Shown here one piece after another: positions 34,010-43,421 of a stretch of 64,000 nucleotides of DNA. This DNA is from Teredinibacter turnerae. Its GTDB lineage: Bacteria; Pseudomonadota; Gammaproteobacteria; Pseudomonadales; Cellvibrionaceae. The number at the start of each line of letters is the position of its first letter. The first letter of the stretch is position 1. Position numbers and translations under genes: made by a program. The stretch covers positions 3,038,001 to 3,102,000 of the forward strand of contig NZ_CP149817.1 in NCBI RefSeq assembly GCF_037935975.1. The letters are read 5' to 3'. The notes beneath the pieces are model-generated. The model was not told the DNA's origin. It searched no databases and saw nothing but the letters and a program-made list of their open reading frames with translations.

Positions 34010-37000
34010 ATGCTGGATTCTATGCTGCGCTTTTCCATCGAGAAGCGCGTACTGGTACTGTGGAGCCTGCTGCTGATAATTGCCATTGGCGGCTGGAACG
34101 CAAGCCACCTGAATGTGGATGCAGTGCCGGATATCACCAATGTTCAAGTTCAGATTAATACGGCGGCACCCGGGTACTCGCCGTTAGAGATCGAACAGCA
34201 GATAACCTACTTCATAGAAAATGCCCTCACCGGCCTGCCCGAGCTGGAGTACACCCGCTCCATTTCCCGCTACGGGCTTTCTCAGGTTACTGCCGTTTTC
34301 ACCCCAAAAACCGACCTCTATTTCGCCCGCAATTTAATCAACACCAAACTTAACGAGATTAAAAGCGATATACCACCCGGCTTAGAACCCTCTATGAGTC
34401 CGGTTTCAACCGGGTTGGGCGAAATTTTTATGTACACGGTGAGCGCCACAGCGAACGCCAGAAGAGCAGACGGCACCCCCTACACCACGATGGATTTACG
34501 GGAAATTCATGACTGGGTGATAAAACCGCAAATGCTGCGTACCGTTGGCGTCGCCGAGGTGAACAGCATTGGTGGCTACAACAAACAATTCCACGTCATG
34601 CCCGACCCGATTAAATTGTTGAACTACGATGTATCTCTAGCCGAGATTAGCCACGCGTTAAGTGCAAATAATGGTAACCGCGGCGCGGGCTACATCGAAA
34701 ACAATGGACAACAATTATTAGTGCGATCGCAAGGTCAGCTGGGGTCCATCGCCGACATAGAAAACGTGATTATTGCCAGGCCAGACAAGGCACCGCTACG
34801 AATTCGAGACGTGGCAACCGTTGCCCTGGGCCATGAATTGCGCACGGGGGCGGCGACCAGCAACGGTAAGGAAACCGTGCTGGGCACCGTTATGATGCTG
34901 ATCGGCGAAAACTCGCGGGATGTCGCCGCTCGCGCATCGGCAAAGCTTGCAGATATCCAAACGTCGCTGCCCAACGGGATTATAGTGTCGCCAGTTTATA
35001 ACCGCACCGACCTCGTCGATAAGGCTGTCACTACAGTCGCGCGCAATCTGCTGGAAGGTGCACTGCTCGTTGTTGCCATTCTATTTTTGCTACTAAAAAA
35101 TATTCGCGCCGCGTTGATCACTGCGGCCGTTATTCCTCTCGCCTTTATGTTAACTATAACCGGCATGGTAAACACCGGTGTTTCCGCCAATCTGATGAGT
35201 CTCGGCGCACTGGATTTCGGGCTGATAGTGGACGGTAGCGTCATTATTATGGAAAACGCCATCCGCCGCTTGGGTGAAGCGCGCGGCCAACACAGCAGTC
35301 AGCTCCCCTTGAACCTCCGTCTGAAAATTGTCTACGACGCCACGCGGGAAGTCGCTAAACCAAGCCTTTTTGGTATCACCATCATTACCCTGGTTTACCT
35401 GCCCATTTTTTCGCTGACCGGCGTGGAAGGAAAAATGTTCCACCCCATGGCGCTAACCGTCGTATTCGCCCTGCTTGCAGCGATGCTGCTGTCATTCACT
35501 GCCGTACCTGCCGCCATCGCCGTGTGTTTACGGCAGCCGCGGGCCGACCACGAAGGCCGCCTTTTTAGCAAAGTCACCGCTGGCTATGCCGCGCTACTAA
35601 AAGGCGCGTTGCGCTGGCGCTGGCTGGTGTTAGTGCCCAGTGTCGGGCTGATAGTGCTGGCCGCCGTGCTAATACCGCGCTTGGGTTCGGAGTTTTTACC
35701 CCAACTGAACGAAGGCGATATTGCCCTGCACGCAATCCGAATTCCCGGCACCGGTTTGCAGCAATCCGTCGATATGCAAGCGGCACTGGAGCAAGACATC
35801 ACAGGTTTTCCCGAAGTGACAACAGTGTTCTCTCGTATCGGTACTGCCGAAGTCGCCACTGACCCAATGCCACCCAATGTGGCTGATGTGTTTATCATGC
35901 TGAAGCCCCACGACGAATGGCCCAATCCGGAAAAAACCAAGAATGCGCTGGTGGAGGAAATCGCCCAATCGGTCAACCAATTGCTGGGCAACAATTACGA
36001 GTTCACACAACCCATTCAGATGCGCTTTAATGAATTGCTCTCGGGGGTGCGCGCCGACCTGGGCGTTAAGATTTACGGCGACGATCTGGACCTTCTCCTA
36101 AAATCCGCACAGCAGGTATTGCACATCATTAATCGCATACCCGGTGCGTCCGATGCGCGCGTGGAGCAGGTCACCGGCCTGCCGACCCTGTCGGTAATCC
36201 CCAAACCTGCCGCTCTGGGCAGCTACGGACTAAACCTGGAGGATTTACAGCAATGGGTGGCGACAACCATCGGTGGAAAAAATGTGGGGTTGGTGCAGCA
36301 GGGCGACAGACGATTCGATCTGGTAGTGCGTTTTGCTGAACCACTGCGCAAGAACACTGATCGATTAAAATCCATGCCCGTTGCCGTACCGGGCAGCACC
36401 GGGTATGTGCCACTGGGAGAACTCGCAACCCTGCAGCAGGAATTCGCCCCCGCGCAAATTAGTAGAGAGAATGGCAAGCGACGCATCATTGTCACCGCCA
36501 ATATCCGCAATCGGGACCTCGGCAGTTTCGTGACGGAGCTACAGCAGGAAATTGCGAAAACCGGCGAGATTCCTCCCGGTTACTGGGTTGAATACGGCGG
36601 TAGTTTTGAGCAACTGAATTCTGCACTTGCACGCCTTGCTGTCATCGTACCGCTGACCCTGCTGATGATTCTCGGTTTACTGACTTTATCCTTATCGTCA
36701 TTCAAGAATGCACTGATTATTTTTACTGCGGTACCGCTGGCAATCACCGGCGGCGTGTTCGCGTTACTGCTTCGCGACATGCCATTTTCGATCACGGCAG
36801 GTGTTGGGTTTATTGCGCTATCCGGCATCGCGGTGCTCAATGGTCTGGTGATGCTGAGCGTTATTCAAGACGACTGGCGCAATGGCAAACCGGTATTGCA
36901 AGCGGTTGTCGACGGTGCCAAGTCCCGCCTGCGCCCCGTACTGATGACGGCGCTGGTGGCAAGCCTTGGCTTCCTCCCGATGGCGTTAAACACAGGGATC

Positions 37001-37120
37001 GGGGCAGAGGTGCAGCGGCCATTAGCAACCGTTGTGATCGGTGGCATTTTCACCTCGACACTGCTCACCCTGGCGGTATTACCGGTGCTGTTCCACTGGC
37101 TTCACCGCACACCGGAATAA
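34010..37120 (+). CDS. czcA: Heavy-metal RND efflux pump, CzcA family (HME-RND)
   Basis: 1036 residues, 12 membrane spans and two large periplasmic loops, as in all RND pumps. The motif in the fourth span, DFGLIVDGSVIIMEN (Asp402, Asp408, Glu415), matches the DFG..VD......EN pattern of the Zn/Co/Cd group (HME1) and not the Cu/Ag pattern of CusA. The N-terminus (FSIEKRVLVLWSLLLI, VDAVPDITNVQVQINT) is typical. It exports divalent cations using the proton gradient. Start ATG 34010 with GAGGAG upstream. No outer-membrane factor (czcC) lies in the locus, so a channel encoded elsewhere must be used. Its last 19 bases overlap the convergent aminotransferase gene. Confidence 0.93.
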   Translation: MLDSMLRFSIEKRVLVLWSLLLIIAIGGWNASHLNVDAVPDITNVQVQINTAAPGYSPLEIEQQITYFIENALTGLPELEYTRSISRYGLSQVTAVFTPKTDLYFARNLINTKLNEIKSDIPPGLEPSMSPVSTGLGEIFMYTVSATANARRADGTPYTTMDLREIHDWVIKPQMLRTVGVAEVNSIGGYNKQFHVMPDPIKLLNYDVSLAEISHALSANNGNRGAGYIENNGQQLLVRSQGQLGSIADIENVIIARPDKAPLRIRDVATVALGHELRTGAATSNGKETVLGTVMMLIGENSRDVAARASAKLADIQTSLPNGIIVSPVYNRTDLVDKAVTTVARNLLEGALLVVAILFLLLKNIRAALITAAVIPLAFMLTITGMVNTGVSANLMSLGALDFGLIVDGSVIIMENAIRRLGEARGQHSSQLPLNLRLKIVYDATREVAKPSLFGITIITLVYLPIFSLTGVEGKMFHPMALTVVFALLAAMLLSFTAVPAAIAVCLRQPRADHEGRLFSKVTAGYAALLKGALRWRWLVLVPSVGLIVLAAVLIPRLGSEFLPQLNEGDIALHAIRIPGTGLQQSVDMQAALEQDITGFPEVTTVFSRIGTAEVATDPMPPNVADVFIMLKPHDEWPNPEKTKNALVEEIAQSVNQLLGNNYEFTQPIQMRFNELLSGVRADLGVKIYGDDLDLLLKSAQQVLHIINRIPGASDARVEQVTGLPTLSVIPKPAALGSYGLNLEDLQQWVATTIGGKNVGLVQQGDRRFDLVVRFAEPLRKNTDRLKSMPVAVPGSTGYVPLGELATLQQEFAPAQISRENGKRRIIVTANIRNRDLGSFVTELQQEIAKTGEIPPGYWVEYGGSFEQLNSALARLAVIVPLTLLMILGLLTLSLSSFKNALIIFTAVPLAITGGVFALLLRDMPFSITAGVGFIALSGIAVLNGLVMLSVIQDDWRNGKPVLQAVVDGAKSRLRPVLMTALVASLGFLPMALNTGIGAEVQRPLATVVIGGIFTSTLLTLAVLPVLFHWLHRTPE

Positions 37121-38307
37121 CGCCCGCCGACGGCAATACATGCCGACAATTCGCGTAATACGGCTGCCAAACGGGCAGCCGCCTCTTCCAGCTGCGAAAT
37201 TGCGAGATAACTGAAATTCAACCGCAGTGCATTTGTCGAGTGCTTTTCTCCGGCGGGGAAAAACACCCCGCCCGGTACAACCGCTAAGCCCCGCTCCAGG
37301 CAGCGCTGAGCGACCAGTGTCGCGTCCAACTCGTGCAAAACAAACCAGATAAACATGCCGCCTTGCACCGCACGATGATAACCAAACTCTGTGGCGTGGA
37401 GCTCGAGCGCCGCATGCAGCGCTTCGTATTTAGCGCCGTAATTGCGGCAAAGGTTTGCAACATGCGCGGCATAATTCCCTTTTACCAAGAACTCTGCCAA
37501 CAGGAATTGGCCAAGTGTGTTGGTGTGTAAGTCGACTGCCTGCTTTACTCTCAGCATGGGAGCTAGCAACTTTTTATCCGCCACTATTGCGCCCAGACGC
37601 AAGCCTGGCATCGCTGTCTTCGAAAAAGAGTTGAGAACAATCGCCACATCGGAGCAGAAATCACTGACTAAAGGCAAGCTCTCACCATGAAAACGAATAT
37701 CCCGATAGGGTGCGTCTTCCAACAGCAGTACGCCGTGCTTTCTGCACAACCGGGCTACCTCGGTGCGAACGTCCAACGACCAACAACAACCGGTTGGGTT
37801 ATGGAAGTCCGGCACGGTATAAAACATTTTACAGCGTCCGGTCTCGAACACCTTTCTCAACGCCTCAAGATCTGGACCAAACGGTAATTGGGGGATCGGT
37901 CGCACTCTAATACCGGCCAGTGCGAACACTTGCAATGCGCCCAGGTAGGCTGGCACTTCCAACGCGACCTCATCGCCCTGATTCAAATAAGTTCGCACTG
38001 CCAGATCAATACCCTGCTGCGAACCGTTGGTCATCAGCAGCTCATGCCCCGCACCAACGGGTAGTTGTGTTTGCAAGTGATCGATCAGCGGTTGATACCC
38101 ACGCGTCGACGCGTACTGAAACAGGTGACCGTGTACCGCGGGAGAATCGGCTACTGCTTGCAAAGCTTCCGCCGTGGCATCAAGCGGAAAGTACTTTGGG
38201 TCGGGTAATCCGCCCGCGAGCGACAGACAATCAGCTGCGGTGGCGGCTTGCAGAATTTCTCTTATGTACGATGTGGGTAAACTTTCCACCAAGCGGGCAG
38301 TTTTCAT
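37102..38307 (-). CDS. PLP-dependent aminotransferase, class I/II (2-aminoadipate transaminase-like)
   Basis: 401 residues of fold-type I. PLP-site residues are in order: NGSQQGID (phosphate loop, about 94-101), HNPTG (169-173), Asp198 and Tyr201 (LLLEDAPY) and Schiff-base Lys230 in NSFSKTAMPGLRLG. The closest group I recognise is the LysN/MocR-type aminotransferases, without the GntR DNA-binding domain. Substrate unknown. It is divergent from an AraC-GyrI regulator 165 bases away, which is therefore a candidate for its control, and its 3' end overlaps the end of czcA on the other strand by 19 bases. Confidence 0.88.
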   Translation of the reverse strand: MKTARLVESLPTSYIREILQAATAADCLSLAGGLPDPKYFPLDATAEALQAVADSPAVHGHLFQYASTRGYQPLIDHLQTQLPVGAGHELLMTNGSQQGIDLAVRTYLNQGDEVALEVPAYLGALQVFALAGIRVRPIPQLPFGPDLEALRKVFETGRCKMFYTVPDFHNPTGCCWSLDVRTEVARLCRKHGVLLLEDAPYRDIRFHGESLPLVSDFCSDVAIVLNSFSKTAMPGLRLGAIVADKKLLAPMLRVKQAVDLHTNTLGQFLLAEFLVKGNYAAHVANLCRNYGAKYEALHAALELHATEFGYHRAVQGGMFIWFVLHELDATLVAQRCLERGLAVVPGGVFFPAGEKHSTNALRLNFSYLAISQLEEAAARLAAVLRELSACIAVGGRYSGVR

Positions 38308-38472
38308 GAGGCCTCCGGCCCATCTAATGAGAGACCGCCAGCTTATCCTTGTCGCTCAGTTTAAGTTTGTTCTAAACTGCGAGCCAATTTGTCCATTTAT
38401 GCGCATTACCATGTCCGTATGTGCGTTATGGACGTACGTGAAACAGCAAATCCGAGATAGCGGCCAGATCCA

Positions 38473-39360
38473 ATGCGGAAAAGTCTGCCTAAACAGCATG
38501 TGACCTCACGCTTAAATGACGTTTTGCACGAAATACACAAGGATATAAGCGCAGATCTACCCGCAGCGCGCCTCGCGGCTATCGCCGCTTTTTCAGAACA
38601 TCATTTCCATCGTGTGTTCGCTAAATATATGGGGGAAAGCGTCCACCGCTATATCGCGCGTATTCGATTGGAACAGGCGGCAAACCAACTCATGTTCGAC
38701 CCGTCGGGTACAGTGTTGGACGTCGCGCTCGCATGCGGATTTAAGTCGCTGTCGTCGTTTTCTCGCGCGTTTAAACTGCAAATGGGCAGCTCGCCCGGAG
38801 AATGGCGCAGCCGAAGTCACAATGAGCCCCAGCTGCAAACAGAGTTTTTACAAGTACCGGAAATTGCACGGGGTTACCAAAACATCGCCAACAGAACATT
38901 ACCGCAACCGGTCATATGCGAAGTACCTCCACGGTTAATGGCGTATATCCGCCACCACGGATACGACCGGAGTATTGCTCACACATGGCAAAAGCTCGAC
39001 CTTTGGCGATTTGAAAACGGCTTGCACGCCCACGGCCAATTTGCCCTGCTTCATTCGAACCCCTGCCTGGTGCCGCTCAAGGATTGCCGCTACGTCGCCT
39101 GTGTCGAAATACACAAAACCCCTTTGCAGCGGAGCATAATTAATGTGTTGCGATTGCCTGGGGGGATCCATGCGCGGTTTCATCTTGCCGGTATTTACGG
39201 CGAATTTATTCCGTATTTGAGCCGTATCCTGCAGGAATGGGTACCGCACAGTGGCTTGCGGGTACGCACCACCCCAATCTGGGTGGCCTACAACAAAAAC
39301 CAATTCACCGATTCGCAGCACGAGTTCGACCTGGAGCTTTACATTCCCATAGGCTCGTAA
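38473..39360 (+). CDS. AraC-family regulator with GyrI-like effector domain
   Basis: 295 residues. Two helix-turn-helix motifs of the AraC DNA-binding domain occupy about residues 10-108 (LAAIAAFSEHHFHRVFAKYMGESVHRYIARIRLEQA and VLDVALACGFKSLSSFSRAFKLQMGSSPGEWR). The C-terminal half (about 130-294) has the GyrI-like/BmrR small-molecule-binding pattern (PPRLMAYIRHHGYD..., ARFHLAGIYGEF, FDLELYIPI). The order resembles Rob and similar drug- or metabolite-responsive regulators. It is divergent from the aminotransferase. Several alternative starts exist near the beginning; ATG 38473 keeps the whole domain. Confidence 0.88.
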   Translation: MRKSLPKQHVTSRLNDVLHEIHKDISADLPAARLAAIAAFSEHHFHRVFAKYMGESVHRYIARIRLEQAANQLMFDPSGTVLDVALACGFKSLSSFSRAFKLQMGSSPGEWRSRSHNEPQLQTEFLQVPEIARGYQNIANRTLPQPVICEVPPRLMAYIRHHGYDRSIAHTWQKLDLWRFENGLHAHGQFALLHSNPCLVPLKDCRYVACVEIHKTPLQRSIINVLRLPGGIHARFHLAGIYGEFIPYLSRILQEWVPHSGLRVRTTPIWVAYNKNQFTDSQHEFDLELYIPIGS

Positions 39361-39440
39361 CTGACCTCGCCTACCATGTACACAACATCACAACTCGACT
39401 AAACCGCAATAAATAATTAGATGTAAGCGTAAAAGAACAA

Positions 39441-39476
39441 AAAAACCCGGCCAGTGTTACCACAGGCCGGGTTTTT
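39441..39476. terminator. Bidirectional terminator between AraC regulator and M3 peptidase
   Basis: AAAAACCCGGCC, a 12-base loop and GGCCGGGTTTTT: a perfect GC-rich stem with A and T tracts, in the gap between two convergent genes. Confidence 0.9.
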
Positions 39477-39506
39477 CTTACAACTCGCTAAAGTGTTTAG
39501 ACGTGG

Positions 39507-41633
39507 TTATTTTACCAAGCCACGACGCTCCAGCAATGCATCGATACTTGGCTCCTGACCACGGAAATCCACATAGCTTTCCATTAAGTCTCGGCTATTA
39601 CCGCGCGACAATACTGCATCGCGGTATTTATCACCGTTCTCGCGGGTTAATCCACCCAGAGTTTGCGTGTACGCAAAGGCATCTGCGGCCAACACTTCGG
39701 TCCAAAGGTAGGCGTAATACCCCGCAGAATATCCACCGGCAAAAATATGGCTGAAGTATGCCGATTTATAGCGGGGCGGTACTGGCGCAAAATCGATTTT
39801 ATGTTTGGCCAACGCTTCTTTCTCGAACGCCGCCACATCTGTAATATCGCTGTCGGCGGAAATAGTGTGCCACTCCATATCCAACAATGCTGCCGCGAGA
39901 TATTCAACTGTGTTGAAACCAGAGTTGAATTTGTGAGCTTTTAGCATTTTGTCGAGCAATTCCTGAGGAATCGGCTCACCGGTTTCGTAATGCTTCGCAT
40001 AGTTTTTCAAAACGGCCGGATCGATATCCCAGTCTTCATTGGCTTGCGATGGGAATTCGACAAAATCGCGCGCAGTGGAGGTACCTGCCAGGCTCGGGTA
40101 TTTCACATCAGAGAAAAGACCATGAATCGCGTGGCCAAACTCATGGAACAGGGTTTCCACTTCATCAAAGGTCATTAAGGTCGGCTGCCCTTCTGCCGGC
40201 TTGGGTATGTTTAACGCATTGTAAATCACTGGTTTGTCGTCAAGCAGGCCATTCTGCTCAACCCAGTTACTCATCCAGGCACCACCACGCTTGCCTTCTC
40301 GCGCGTAGGGATCGATGTAGAACAGGCCAATGGTGCTGCCGTCTTCGTTGTACACCTCATACGCAAGAACATTTTCATCCCAAACAGGAAGATCTTTACG
40401 CGGCTTCAGTGAAATCCCGTAAAGCTTGTTCATCGCGAAGAACAGGCCATCGTTGAGCACCGTGTTGAACTCAAAATACGGCTTCAGCAGACTTTCGTCG
40501 AGATCATATTTTGCTTGGCGGACTTTCTCGGCATAAAACAGCCAATCCCACGGCTGTAATGTGAAATCGCCACCGGCTTTCTTAATCTCCGCCTGAATAT
40601 CGGCGGCTTCTTCTTTCGCACGGGCAACAGCCTTAGGTGCTAAGCCGTCCAGAATCCCGAATACTGCCGCAGGAGTTTTCGCCATTTGGTTATCAACGAC
40701 ATAGGCTGCCCAGGTATCAAAACCCAACAGCTTGGCTTTTTCTGCGCGGAGTTTGGTGAGCTTCAGAACGATAGGACCATTGGTATCCATCGCGCGGTAA
40801 GCGGAGGTTTCCCAAAGCTTTTTACGTAATTCGCGATTTTCCAGGCTGCCCAGCAGTGGATGACGCGTGGTGTTTACCAGCGTGATCTGATAGCCCTCGT
40901 TGCCCGATTTTTTTGCTGCCGCAGCGAGCGATTCAATCTGACTTTCTGACAAACCCGCTAAGTCGGCTTTGTCTTTTACCAGGACGACATCTTTTTCCAG
41001 TGATTTCAAAATGTTCTGGGAAAAGTCAGTCTGCAGTGTTGAGATTTCTGTATTAATTTCCATCACGCGCGCTTTTGCGGCAGGACTAAGCTTGGCGCCC
41101 TCGCGGACAAATCGCTTGTAGTAGTACTCCGCCAGACGCTGGTCTTCCGCGTTCAGCGAGTCGCGGCTTTCGTATACAGCCACAACACGTTTAAATAATT
41201 GAGGATTGAGAAAAATGCTGTCCGAGTGCTCCGCAAGCTTGGGAGAAAAGTCGGATTCAATACGGCGATATTCGTCGTTGGATACCAGCCCGGAGAGGCT
41301 GCCAAATAGGGTGTATACCCGGCTGAGCAACGCTCCGGATTTTTCCATCGCCACTATCGTATTGTCGAACGTTGGTTTCTCGGGGTTGTTGGCGATTTGC
41401 AGAATTTCCGCTGAATGTTCCTTCAAACCTTCGGCGAACGCAGGCTCGTAATCGCTGACTTTGAGTTTGTCGAATTCTGGTGCGTGATAAGACAGAGGGC
41501 TCTCGTGAAAGAAAATATTCTCAGCGGATTGCTGCATCGCAGTCTTGGATTCGTCGGGTTGGGGTTGTTCAGATTCGCAGCCGGTGGTGAGGACAATCGT
41601 GCTGATCATCGCGGCTAATAAGGAAAAACGCAT
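39507..41633 (-). CDS. dcp: M3-family peptidyl-dipeptidase (Dcp type), lipoprotein
   Basis: 708 residues from ATG 41633, chosen because GGAGG lies five bases upstream and a lipoprotein signal (LTTGC, Cys19) begins there; 30 extra upstream codons have no such support. Zinc site HEFGH at 497-501 (His497, Glu498, His501), with third ligand Glu526 in DFVEFPSQ. The length and the C-terminal GYYAYLWTEVLAADAF match dipeptidyl carboxypeptidase. E. coli Dcp is cytoplasmic or periplasmic and not a lipoprotein, so the lipobox is a lineage feature seen in marine gammaproteobacteria. It removes C-terminal dipeptides and overlaps in function with the M2 enzyme at 22551. Confidence 0.92.
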   Translation of the reverse strand: MRFSLLAAMISTIVLTTGCESEQPQPDESKTAMQQSAENIFFHESPLSYHAPEFDKLKVSDYEPAFAEGLKEHSAEILQIANNPEKPTFDNTIVAMEKSGALLSRVYTLFGSLSGLVSNDEYRRIESDFSPKLAEHSDSIFLNPQLFKRVVAVYESRDSLNAEDQRLAEYYYKRFVREGAKLSPAAKARVMEINTEISTLQTDFSQNILKSLEKDVVLVKDKADLAGLSESQIESLAAAAKKSGNEGYQITLVNTTRHPLLGSLENRELRKKLWETSAYRAMDTNGPIVLKLTKLRAEKAKLLGFDTWAAYVVDNQMAKTPAAVFGILDGLAPKAVARAKEEAADIQAEIKKAGGDFTLQPWDWLFYAEKVRQAKYDLDESLLKPYFEFNTVLNDGLFFAMNKLYGISLKPRKDLPVWDENVLAYEVYNEDGSTIGLFYIDPYAREGKRGGAWMSNWVEQNGLLDDKPVIYNALNIPKPAEGQPTLMTFDEVETLFHEFGHAIHGLFSDVKYPSLAGTSTARDFVEFPSQANEDWDIDPAVLKNYAKHYETGEPIPQELLDKMLKAHKFNSGFNTVEYLAAALLDMEWHTISADSDITDVAAFEKEALAKHKIDFAPVPPRYKSAYFSHIFAGGYSAGYYAYLWTEVLAADAFAYTQTLGGLTRENGDKYRDAVLSRGNSRDLMESYVDFRGQEPSIDALLERRGLVK

Positions 41634-42004
41634 TTTACCTCCAATGGGTGGATGGAATTTTAACCAGTGCCGCTCACAGTAAAGGACACTTCGAACGTAC
41701 AGACACTTGTGGCATCGATACATACAGAGAACGCATACTACATCCTCTTTATCACATTTGTCAGGAAGAATGTTGCCAACAGCGCTGATACTCCGTCAAC
41801 TTCGCCCTGACGACCAGCGAGCCCAGATGATACACCATATCATCAACCTGGCGACGAATTGCGTTTTAAAAAGATCCATAGCCAGCACCTAAGGTGGCGA
41901 TAAACATCCCAACGACAATTGTTGACCTGACCATGCGTCGCCTGCCGTTAACATTGCGCTCTATTAGGCAACATCAGATCAAATTAATTTACGGGAAAAA
42001 TCTC
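41634..42004. other. Divergent intergenic region dcp/yghU
   Basis: 371 bases between divergent genes. Short open frames run through it, but none has a ribosome binding site or recognisable product. No operator or promoter could be assigned with confidence. Confidence 0.35.
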
Positions 42005-42847
42005 ATGTCCGACAGCTATACCCCACCTACAGTGTGGACTTGGCAAGACCAAAACACGCCACAGGCTTCTGCGCGTACCGGCAACCAGCCTGTGGCCGGC
42101 GCGCGTTTTGAGCAAGAACTTCCGCGCGGCGAACACCCGCTACAACTTTATTCCATGGCCACACCTAACGGCGTAAAAGTAACAGTCATGCTCGAAGAGC
42201 TGCTAGCTAAAGGTCACAGGGCAGCAGAGTACGACGCCTGGCTAATTGATATCATGTCGGGGGATCAGTTCTCGAGCGGATTCGTAGAAATTAATCCCAA
42301 CTCGAAAATCCCTGCGCTGGTCGACCACAGTACAGACACGCCTCTCGCACTATTTGAGTCCGGATCCATTTTGATCTATCTCGCTGAAAAATTTGGTGAA
42401 TTTTTACCGACCGGGCAACCGGCTAGAGCACAAACGCTCAACTGGCTGGCCTGGCAGGTGGGTTCTGCACCCTATCTAGGTGGGGGGTTCGGTCACTTTT
42501 ACGCCTACGCACCGAGCAAACAGGAATATCCAATAGACCGCTTTGCAATGGAAACCAAGCGACAACTGGATGTTTTAGATAAACAGTTGGCGAAAACCGA
42601 ATTTATCGCAGGAGATAATTATAGTATTGCCGATATGGCGATAGCCCCCTGGTACGGTGCTCTGCAAGCAGGTGAACTGTACAACGCAGGCGAATTTTTA
42701 CGTGTTGAGGAATACGCAAACGTGGAGCGCTGGCGCAAGGCAGTATTCGCTCGCCCAGCGTATCAACGCGGTGCACGAGTAAACCGGTTTTGGGGGCCAG
42801 AAGAAAACCAGTTGAAAGAACGCCACAGTGCTGCAGATCTAGACTAG
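42005..42847 (+). CDS. yghU: YghU-type glutathione transferase / disulfide reductase
   Basis: 280 residues from ATG 42005; the frame is open 37 codons further upstream, but the YghU family starts with the sequence seen at 42005 (MSDSYTPPTVWTWQD, compared with the remembered E. coli start). The thioredoxin-fold half has PLQLYSMATPNGVKVTVMLEE, with Asn in place of the catalytic Tyr/Ser/Cys as in Nu-class GSTs, and NPNSKIPALVDH for glutathione binding. The helical half has GGGFGHFYAYAP. These enzymes reduce disulfide bonds of small organic substrates, using two glutathiones. GGGA eight bases before the start is a fair ribosome binding site. Confidence 0.93.
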   Translation: MSDSYTPPTVWTWQDQNTPQASARTGNQPVAGARFEQELPRGEHPLQLYSMATPNGVKVTVMLEELLAKGHRAAEYDAWLIDIMSGDQFSSGFVEINPNSKIPALVDHSTDTPLALFESGSILIYLAEKFGEFLPTGQPARAQTLNWLAWQVGSAPYLGGGFGHFYAYAPSKQEYPIDRFAMETKRQLDVLDKQLAKTEFIAGDNYSIADMAIAPWYGALQAGELYNAGEFLRVEEYANVERWRKAVFARPAYQRGARVNRFWGPEENQLKERHSAADLD

Positions 42848-43421
42848 GGCCTATTCCCATTTATACCGGCCAATCATCCACAACCAACAATAAGAACCTC
42901 ACTAAACCCGTTTTGAGTTTTCTTTTTCCGCAGTAAATTTTTGTGACGTGGCTTTTTTTGAAGCCACGTATCTTTAGTGTTATTTTTCGTTCTTCCTCAC
43001 TGCGCCCGTTGTGCGAGCAAGATGTAAAACAAACCCTCAAGACACAAAATAGCACCTATTGTCGTGTTTTTTTATTCCTCTCTTACCTGCCCCCACAGAA
43101 ATTTAAAAAGTTAACTATTTGTGATAATTATCGCCAGTCCAGGAAGTACTATTTTTTGGCTGCTTTTTTTGCCATGCGACTATTCCCCGCACAGCAAAAT
43201 TAGCTGCAGCACAACGCATCCAGTCTCGCTATTTTTTTCATCCAACACATAGATCTCATTGTATTGCGCCCGAACTCAAAAAGTGATTTAAAGCGACATC
43301 TGCTTATAGCGGTAAGGAGCCATCCAATTACCCTTCAGATTTGATGAGAATCAAGCGCACAACAAACACGATCTTTATATTGGCCATTACATTAGCATTA
43401 CCTAAACTAACGGAGTAGATC
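42848..43421. other. Intergenic region yghU/ccp
   Basis: 574 bases. It contains a stem-loop at 42946-42969 (ACGTGGCTT, 6-base loop, AAGCCACGT) that may end the yghU transcript, and a 10-base palindrome GATAATTATC at 43123-43132 that resembles the core of a Fur box but is about 290 bases before ccp. An 86-codon open frame (42943-43203) has no ribosome binding site or family resemblance. Promoter of ccp not assigned. Confidence 0.4.
42946..42969 (+). terminator. Stem-loop downstream of yghU
   Basis: ACGTGGCTT (42946-42954), loop TTTTTG, AAGCCACGT (42961-42969): 9 perfect pairs, about 100 bases after the yghU stop. The T run is in the loop, not after the stem. Confidence 0.4.

Noticed and set aside
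41634-41723. 30 extra N-terminal codons on the M3 peptidase
   Set aside because: GGAGG directly upstream of ATG 41633 and the lipobox position favour the inner start.
43123-43132. GATAATTATC as a Fur box for ccp
   Set aside because: Only the core palindrome is present, without the flanking repeat of a 19-base Fur box, and it lies about 290 bases from the gene.
42943-43203. 86-codon frame in the yghU/ccp gap
   Set aside because: It begins inside a stem-loop, has no ribosome binding site and encodes a low-complexity Phe/Leu/Lys-rich sequence. Treated as chance.
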